In this document: positions 59,889 to 64,000 of the stretch, one piece after another
Layout of the letters: each line of letters opens with the position of its first letter
Position numbering within the stretch: the first letter of the stretch is position 1
Assembly: GCF_900156645.1 (NCBI RefSeq)
Contig: NZ_FTOC01000003.1
Location: forward strand, 186,001-250,000
From: Salimicrobium flavidum
GTDB lineage: Bacteria; Bacillota; Bacilli; Bacillales; Halobacillaceae
Direction: 5' to 3'
Length of the DNA stretch: 64,000 nucleotides
The notes under the pieces: generated by a model
Seen by the model: only the letters and a program-made list of their open reading frames with translations
What the model was told of the DNA's origin: nothing
Databases searched by the model: none
Position numbers and translations under genes: made by a program

Positions 59889-60038
59889 TCTATTGTTGTT
59901 CATATAGTCTCTACAGGTGGAAGCTTGCCGCGGGCATGAAGGAAATTTCCCGAACCTCTTTCTGGTCGGTTCGGGGTATTTCCATTCATGCTGTTGCCGC
60001 AGGCGTCTCCACCTTTCGTTTCTATGACTGACAATAGA
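59889..60038. repeat. Palindromic MITE-like element, family B (inverted copy)
   Basis: TCTATTGT (59889–59896) and ACAATAGA (60031–60038) are terminal inverted repeats. GGTGGAAGCTTGCCGCGGGC-ATGAA (59916–59940) pairs with TTCATG…GCCGCAGGCGTCTCCACC (59985–60013), and GAAATTTCCCGAACC pairs with GGTTCGGGGTATTTC at the centre. It is the reverse orientation of the element at 34654, with different ends. Confidence 0.78.
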
Positions 60039-60054
60039 TGTGAACTTAGCCAAT

Positions 60055-60093
60055 AGACAGAAAAGCCGGGAATACCTCCCGGCTTTTCTGTCT
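60055..60093. terminator. Bidirectional terminator
   Basis: AGACAGAAAAGCCGGGA pairs perfectly with TCCCGGCTTTTCTGTCT around a 5-base loop. It ends the convergent acetyltransferase gene and possibly the rnr transcript. Confidence 0.9.
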
Positions 60094-60925
60094 ACATACT
60101 GTACAGTACCCATTCTCCTCTCGATTCGGTCTGGAAAGGGAGGGGAGGGTCTGTGTGCTGTTGATTGAACCAGGCGCCGTAGTGGTGTTCGTGGTCCTGG
60201 AGCACTTCTCTGATAACCTGATGAAGCCGAGGACTGCTGGCGGCATCGGTCCAGGGGTAAATGACGTTCGTGTACGTCTGTCCTTTGATGTCTTCTGTGA
60301 AGACTACATAACGACTCCCGGAAGGATCGATGAACAGGCGCGTTTGTTTTTGGAAGAATTCCCGGAGGAGCTCACTGGATAAGGGGAAAGGGTAATAGCA
60401 CTCGTAGGCGAACAAGCGACCGGGATGCAGAGATTTCACCAGGCGTATTTTTTCTTCTGGAGAAGTGACCTCCGTCCAATCGTGTTTTTGTTCAGAGTGT
60501 TTCTGAAACTCTTCTCTCGGAACGACCGTATAGGTGAGAGGCGGATAGGGAGTCATGCCCAACTTTTCCAGGACTCGCTTCGCCTGAGTGTTTGTCGTCT
60601 CGGTATTCGCGCCGATCCATTTGATATCCGGGTTAGTCTGGAGTTCAGCAATGATATGCTGCAGAATCTCTGTTACGAACCCTTTTCCTCTGTGATTCTC
60701 ATCACTACGGAACCGGCCGAGCATAGCGTATGTACCTTCAGCGAATAAGCTGTATCCCGCCGTGGATACGAGCGTTCCCTGATGGAATAACCCGTACAGA
60801 ACATGGGAGTCAGAAGATACAAGCCGGTCGAAAATCCGGGCGATGTAGTCGTCTTCAATGCCGGTCTGCATGGACAGGAACAGTGGTTTATCATTTTCGG
60901 TTAGTCGTTTCAAAGTAGCGTTCAT
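60092..60925 (-). CDS. GNAT-family N-acetyltransferase, two-domain
   Basis: This 277-residue protein has an N-terminal GNAT domain (about 1–130) with the acetyl-CoA motif N-H-R-G-K-G-F-V-T-E-I-L and A-N-T-E-T-T-N-T-Q-A. A C-terminal half of about 140 residues resembles a second, degenerate acetyltransferase domain. Substrate unknown. It is inserted on the opposite strand between rnr and smpB, which are neighbours in B. subtilis, and is bordered by the repeat at 59.9 kb, so it may be an acquired gene. Confidence 0.82.
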   Translation of the reverse strand: MNATLKRLTENDKPLFLSMQTGIEDDYIARIFDRLVSSDSHVLYGLFHQGTLVSTAGYSLFAEGTYAMLGRFRSDENHRGKGFVTEILQHIIAELQTNPDIKWIGANTETTNTQAKRVLEKLGMTPYPPLTYTVVPREEFQKHSEQKHDWTEVTSPEEKIRLVKSLHPGRLFAYECYYPFPLSSELLREFFQKQTRLFIDPSGSRYVVFTEDIKGQTYTNVIYPWTDAASSPRLHQVIREVLQDHEHHYGAWFNQQHTDPPLPFQTESRGEWVLYSM

Positions 60926-61048
60926 TTCTTATTCCTCCTTGCCAGTAATAATATCTCACAAGGCCGATAACGATGTCTAATCAAATATCTTTTTCAATGG
61001 AACAGGGAATTTGGTAGAATGAATACAGAGAAAGAAGGAGTGGTCAGG

Positions 61049-61519
61049 ATGCCAAGAGGAGACGGGCGTACTATAGCCCAAAACAAAAAAGCAGGACATG
61101 ATTATTTTATTGAAGAAACGTTCGAAGCGGGAATCGTCCTGCAGGGGACGGAAATAAAATCGATCAGAAACGGTAGAATAAATTTGAAAGACAGCTTCGC
61201 CCGCGTCAACAGAAACGGGGAAATGTATATCCATAATATGCATATCTCTCCTTATGAACAGGGGAACATCTATAACCATGACCCCACCCGAGCGCGGAAA
61301 TTACTTCTCCACAGGAAAGAAATCGATAAACTCATCGGTCAGACCCAGCAAAAAGGGTATTCGATCGTGCCTCTCAAGGTCTACATCAAGAACGGAGTAG
61401 CGAAAGTGCTCATCGGTCTCGCCCGCGGGAAGAAGAAATATGACAAGCGAGAGGCGCTGAAGGAGAAACAGGTGAAAAGGGAAATGGATCGTGCTATTAA
61501 AGATAGTTTTCAAAGGTAA
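61049..61519 (+). CDS. smpB: SsrA-binding protein SmpB
   Basis: This 156-residue OB-fold protein binds the tRNA-like end of tmRNA and mimics its anticodon arm in stalled ribosomes. Conserved N-K-K-A-x-[11 protein letters not shown] and R-x-R-K-L-L-L-H-R are seen, with the basic C-terminal tail. ATG 61049 follows AAGGAG; tmRNA lies 46 bases downstream. Confidence 0.97.
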   Translation: MPRGDGRTIAQNKKAGHDYFIEETFEAGIVLQGTEIKSIRNGRINLKDSFARVNRNGEMYIHNMHISPYEQGNIYNHDPTRARKLLLHRKEIDKLIGQTQQKGYSIVPLKVYIKNGVAKVLIGLARGKKKYDKREALKEKQVKREMDRAIKDSFQR

Positions 61520-61535
61520 GAAGATATGATATAAT
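61507..61535 (+). promoter_or_regulatory. ssrA promoter
   Basis: TTTTCA (61507–61512) and TATAAT (61530–61535) with a 17-bp spacer overlap the end of smpB. A precursor would start near 61542 and be trimmed to 61566. Confidence 0.7.
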
Positions 61536-61565
61536 TAATTAAGTAAATGCAGCTATTACTGTAAC

Positions 61566-61930
61566 GGGGACGTTACGGATTCGACGGGGATAGTTCGAAC
61601 TCGGGCTGCAGGTCGAGGCGACGACTCGTAAAACGTCATTTGCCTAAATATAACTGGCGAATCTGAAGATAACCTAGCTCTAGCAGCATAAACTGACTGG
61701 AGCTGATCCTCCCCGGCATCGCCTGTGTGCCGGTGTGAGGGTCTCAAACTGAAGCAGGCTACGCGTTTCTCCACCACCTGAGGAGAAACGAAGAGACTAA
61801 TCAGGTTAGCGTCTGTGAAATGCCCGTCGATAGGCTGAGCAGTTCGCGAATTCCAATGAATCGACTAAGCTTGTAGATGCCCGAGTGTCGTTATCTCCGG
61901 ACGTGGGTTCGACTCCCACCGTCTCCACCA
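61566..61930 (+). ncRNA. ssrA: Transfer-messenger RNA (tmRNA)
   Basis: The 5' end GGGGACGTTACGGATTCGAC and 3' end GGTTCGACTCCCACCGTCTCC-ACCA pair as the alanine tRNA-like domain (GGGGACG with CGTCTCC). The tag reading frame starts at GGC 61656 and stops at TAA 61689–61691, coding GESEDNLALAA; with the charged Ala the tag is AGESEDNLALAA. It ends in LALAA for ClpXP recognition. It is 3 residues shorter and more acidic than the B. subtilis tag. CCA is encoded. Confidence 0.97.
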
Positions 61931-61957
61931 ATACATACTATTGGTGGTTTTTTATTT
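61924..61957 (+). terminator. tmRNA terminator
   Basis: CCACCAATA, starting in the tmRNA 3' end, pairs with TATTGGTGG and six T follow. Confidence 0.85.
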
Positions 61958-61966
61958 ATTGTGACG

Positions 61967-62002
61967 TAAAGCATAAGTTTTCCAAACGGAAAGATTATGC
62001 TT
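61967..62002. repeat. AT-rich hairpin after ssrA
   Basis: AAAGCATAAGTTTTCC and GGAAAGATTATGCTTT are imperfect inverted repeats; TTATGCTTTATT recurs once more at about 62031. The rest of the gap to 62267 is AT-rich and shows no gene. Confidence 0.5.
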
Positions 62003-62267
62003 TATTAAACTTTAGGAAACGTTATGCTTTATTATTTATAATAAATAGGGGCGTAGAAGAAATTAATATATATATCACTGGATAAAAATTGTATATTTCT
62101 ATTTCATTTTGTTTGTTCATTATATATAATGAAATCAAGTAAAGGGTTAGTTAATGTTTAATTAATCTTACATTTAGGATAATTTTTATTAAGTATAATT
62201 ATAATTCAACAAATTTTATTCGTAAAATATACAATATTTTCAAATAAATACTTGGGGGAATGGTAAA

Positions 62268-62750
62268 GTGAGAAAACTACTTTTTGTTTTGATTATAGCT
62301 ATTGTTTTTTTAGGGGGATGTGGGAGCAATGGTTCAACAAATTCTGGGTCTTTCGATAATAGTAATCTTAAAGAAGAAATTGCGTCAGAACCTTATCAAC
62401 CTAAGCTGCCGACTGAGTTACCTTTTAAAGTGGAGAGTGCAAGTTTTGAACCTGCTATCAATGACGTTGATAATGAAACCATTTTAAACTTTAAGTTTTT
62501 AGGTGAAAATAAGGCAATGGAGCTGATGACGGTTAACGGAAAATCTATTGAAGATGAATCTGTTAACGAAACAGTAGATATTGAAGGGATAAAAGGTGAA
62601 TATGGTGAAGTCAGTCCAGGTAATGGTCAGACAATAAAAATTTTAATATGGAAAGATGACGGTATAGTTTATAAGTTGTCTGCCGGTACGACGGAATCTA
62701 AAGATATTAAAAAAGAAGAGTTTATAGAAACCGCAAGTTCGTTTGAATAG
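62268..62750 (+). CDS. Lipoprotein with DUF4367-like domain
   Basis: This 160-residue protein has a signal peptide with lipobox L-G-G-C (Cys at residue 18), so it should be lipid-anchored after Lgt action. A Gly/Ser/Asn linker follows, then a beta-rich domain whose C-terminal half (I-L-I-W-K-D-D-G-I-V-Y-K-L-S, then E-E-F-I-E-T-A) resembles DUF4367. GTG start with CTTGGGGG upstream. It is distantly similar along its length to the minus-strand protein at 63256–63837. The AT-rich sequence is unlike the rest of the window. Function unknown. Confidence 0.72.
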   Translation: MRKLLFVLIIAIVFLGGCGSNGSTNSGSFDNSNLKEEIASEPYQPKLPTELPFKVESASFEPAINDVDNETILNFKFLGENKAMELMTVNGKSIEDESVNETVDIEGIKGEYGEVSPGNGQTIKILIWKDDGIVYKLSAGTTESKDIKKEEFIETASSFE

Positions 62751-62898
62751 TATGAAATATTATTTAACTCTCACTTGAAATTAATAAAGAACTGTTTAAA
62801 GGGAGTTTTTTTATTAAATGTAAGACTTTTGTGTAATGCAAAATAATGATTGATAAGTATGCAAACAAAACTATAGAAGATTGCAAACTGAAATTTAT

Positions 62899-63036
62899 AA
62901 GCTAATTCACCTGCATTTGATGTGGAGAAACGAGAATGATAGTCTATTCGTCTAAAGCTAGATCCCTTGTAATCGATGGCTTCCGGGCTTTTGATTCATT
63001 CTCGTAGCGGCTCCATGTCAAATGAAGATTAGCTTC
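62899..63036. repeat. Long imperfect palindrome (about 138 bp)
   Basis: Left arm AAGCTAATTCACCTGCATTT… (62899–62940) and the complement of the right arm AAGCTAATCTTC…CATTTGACATGGAG (about 62995–63036) agree over most of 40 bases, ending in CGAGAATGA on both. Non-coding. With the surrounding spacer (62751–63255) it separates two convergent genes. Just after it a short frame (63125–63201) could be a gene remnant. Confidence 0.6.
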
Positions 63037-63212
63037 TAAAGTTCCCATCGCAATTCTATGAAATTCGCTTTGCAATGTTCTAAAATCTATTTTTGCAAAA
63101 TACAACTGTACAGGTTTTATAGGTAGTACTTGAAGATATCGGGCGAGGAACTAATGATATCATAAAAAAGTCTGGTGAATCAGAATCAGTAGATTTATAA
63201 AAACATTACATT

Positions 63213-63250
63213 AAAAAATCGTCTTCCTCAATAAAGAAGACGATTTTTTT
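63213..63250. terminator. Bidirectional terminator
   Basis: AAAAAATCGTCTTC pairs perfectly with GAAGACGATTTTTT around a 9-base loop. It ends the minus-strand gene at 63256. Confidence 0.88.
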
Positions 63251-63255
63251 AGAGT

Positions 63256-63837
63256 TTATTTAAAGTTTTGCTTCAGGAAATTAGAAATTTTAGCTTCCGC
63301 ATTTTCTTCTTTTATGTTATTTAATATCTTTTCTTCATTAGAAAAGTTAATCACGTAAGAAAGACCGTCTTTTTCCCAATTAACACTAGAGGAATTCCCG
63401 ATTTTTGTGTATTCCGCTTCTCCTCCCCATGGTAGTTCTAAGCTAGTTCTAACTATTTTTTCTTCTAATTCATTGGGTAAAACCATATTTAGATCACTTT
63501 CAAACACTGATAAAGTAAGTTCAGCTCCATGTTTGCTCTGATAATTCAAACGTAAATGTTTAATAGTTTTATCACCGTCTTGAATATGATCCACTACTCC
63601 ATAATTAGCTGTGGATTCAAATGGTAGGTTTTCTAAACTATTTTTTAATTTATCCCCTAGCCCCGATTTATTAATTGCTTCCTGTGTACTTAAAACTTCT
63701 AATGTTTGTGGTTCGTTTGGTACTTCTGAGGTATTGGAATTATCTGCGAACGTAGTAGATCCGTTACTATAAATTCCTGAAACACCACCTGCAACTATGC
63801 AAATAACTGCTCCTAAGACTAGTGGTAATTTTTTCAT
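63256..63837 (-). CDS. Exported protein with DUF4367-like domain
   Basis: This 193-residue protein has an N-terminal signal or anchor (hydrophobic 5–22; a possible signal peptidase I site near T-T-F-A-D-N) and no lipobox Cys. The domain at about 60–190 includes L-E-N-L-P-F, L-R-L-N-Y, G-G-E-A-E-Y and N-W-E-K-D-G-L-S-Y-V-I-N, which align with the lipoprotein at 62268. AGGAGG lies before ATG 63837. It is the second gene of a minus-strand pair; the upstream gene is cut by the window edge. Function unknown. Confidence 0.7.
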   Translation of the reverse strand: MKKLPLVLGAVICIVAGGVSGIYSNGSTTFADNSNTSEVPNEPQTLEVLSTQEAINKSGLGDKLKNSLENLPFESTANYGVVDHIQDGDKTIKHLRLNYQSKHGAELTLSVFESDLNMVLPNELEEKIVRTSLELPWGGEAEYTKIGNSSSVNWEKDGLSYVINFSNEEKILNNIKEENAEAKISNFLKQNFK

Positions 63838-63860
63838 ATAATCGCCCTCCTCATTTAATT

Positions 63861-64000
63861 TTAATATGCTACAACGTCAGTTGCTTGTTTATATTCTGTA
63901 CATGAATAGGAACATGTATAAGTGTCAGCACTGTTACTTACAGCATTCACACTAGCTCTTCCATCATTATCAGTTTTATAAACTGAGTATGAAAGTTCTG
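63861..64000 (-). CDS. C-terminal part of an unknown, probably exported, polypeptide
   Basis: A minus-strand frame enters at the right edge and stops at TAA (63863–63861), leaving 45 residues. They are rich in Ser, Thr, Asn, Tyr and Ala with a C-x3-C pair (T-C-S-Y-S-C-T) and end D-V-V-A-Y, a composition typical of exported proteins. It ends 23 bases before the start of the DUF4367-like gene, so the two are probably cotranscribed. Too little is visible to name it. Confidence 0.5.
   Translation of the reverse strand, partial: ELSYSVYKTDNDGRASVNAVSNSADTYTCSYSCTEYKQATDVVAY

Noticed and set aside
61885-62085. 66-codon frame starting inside the tmRNA 3' end
   Set aside because: It begins within a structured RNA and crosses its terminator, and no ribosome site is present.
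63125-63201. Short frame ending …E-D-I-G-R-G-T-N-D-I-I-K-K-S-G-E-S-E-S-V-D-L
   Set aside because: The composition looks protein-like and it may be the tail of a decayed gene, but there is no start with a ribosome site and a stop lies just upstream in frame.

Overview
The window is a chromosomal segment of a Gram-positive bacterium of the family Bacillaceae. The evidence is gene order. From ctpB–minJ through uvrBA, yvlBD, hprK–lgt–yvoD–yvoF, the his operon, trxB, rapZ–glmR–whiA–crh, clpP, tRNA-Arg, cggR–gapA–pgk–tpi–pgm–eno to secG–est–rnr–smpB–ssrA it follows the corresponding part of the Bacillus subtilis map, with insertions and losses. Bacillithiol genes, Crh, CggR, GlpP, CtsR-type and LexA/DinR-type sites and TTG/GTG starts behind strong Shine-Dalgarno sequences agree with this. 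The moderate GC content and acidic proteins would suit a salt-adapted genus such as Halobacillus or Salimicrobium, but that is a guess from appearance.

Layout. 1–7.3 kb: end of an unknown gene, ctpB, minJ, a 46-residue membrane peptide, a Fur-boxed lone siderophore ATPase, a PAS–GGDEF diguanylate cyclase and a divergent CtaA-like protein. 7.3–13.5 kb: a SWIM/SNF2 helicase on the minus strand, an exported Ig/FnIII-like protein and release factor 3. 13.7–21.1 kb: a LexA-boxed run uvrB–uvrA–yojF–bshB2–yvlB–yvlD. 21.5–27.2 kb: hprK–lgt–yvoD–yvoF–glpP, then glpD behind an antitermination leader. 28.2–34.7 kb: hisZGDBHAF-IE. 34.9–41.6 kb: a TPR protein, trxB, rapZ–glmR–whiA, crh, clpP (minus strand, CtsR box) and tRNA-Arg(CCG). 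41.8–50.2 kb: a small unknown, a glutaredoxin, the glycolytic operon and a DUF218 protein. 50.2–56.1 kb, minus strand: fruR–fruK–fruA–ptsH–ptsI and a YtzI-like peptide. 56.3–61.9 kb: secG, esterase, rnr, a GNAT gene, smpB and tmRNA. 61.9–64 kb: AT-rich DNA after the tmRNA gene holding three exported-protein genes and unlike the rest.

Carbon-flow regulation links many genes here: HprK and its targets HPr and Crh, CggR with its operator, the fru–ptsHI run with a cre site inside its promoter spacer, a cre-like site before crh, the GlpP-controlled glpD leader, and GlmR/RapZ.

Intergenic spaces carry two families of dispersed palindromic repeats: one of about 80 bp per unit (near 6.1, 10.6 and 21.3 kb) and one of 150–175 bp (34.65 and 59.9 kb, with a decayed copy near 56.2 kb). 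The least explained part is the AT-rich tail after ssrA, where two paralogous DUF4367-like exported proteins lie beside a truncated gene for a cysteine-containing exported polypeptide. I see no CRISPR array, complete insertion sequence or prophage.
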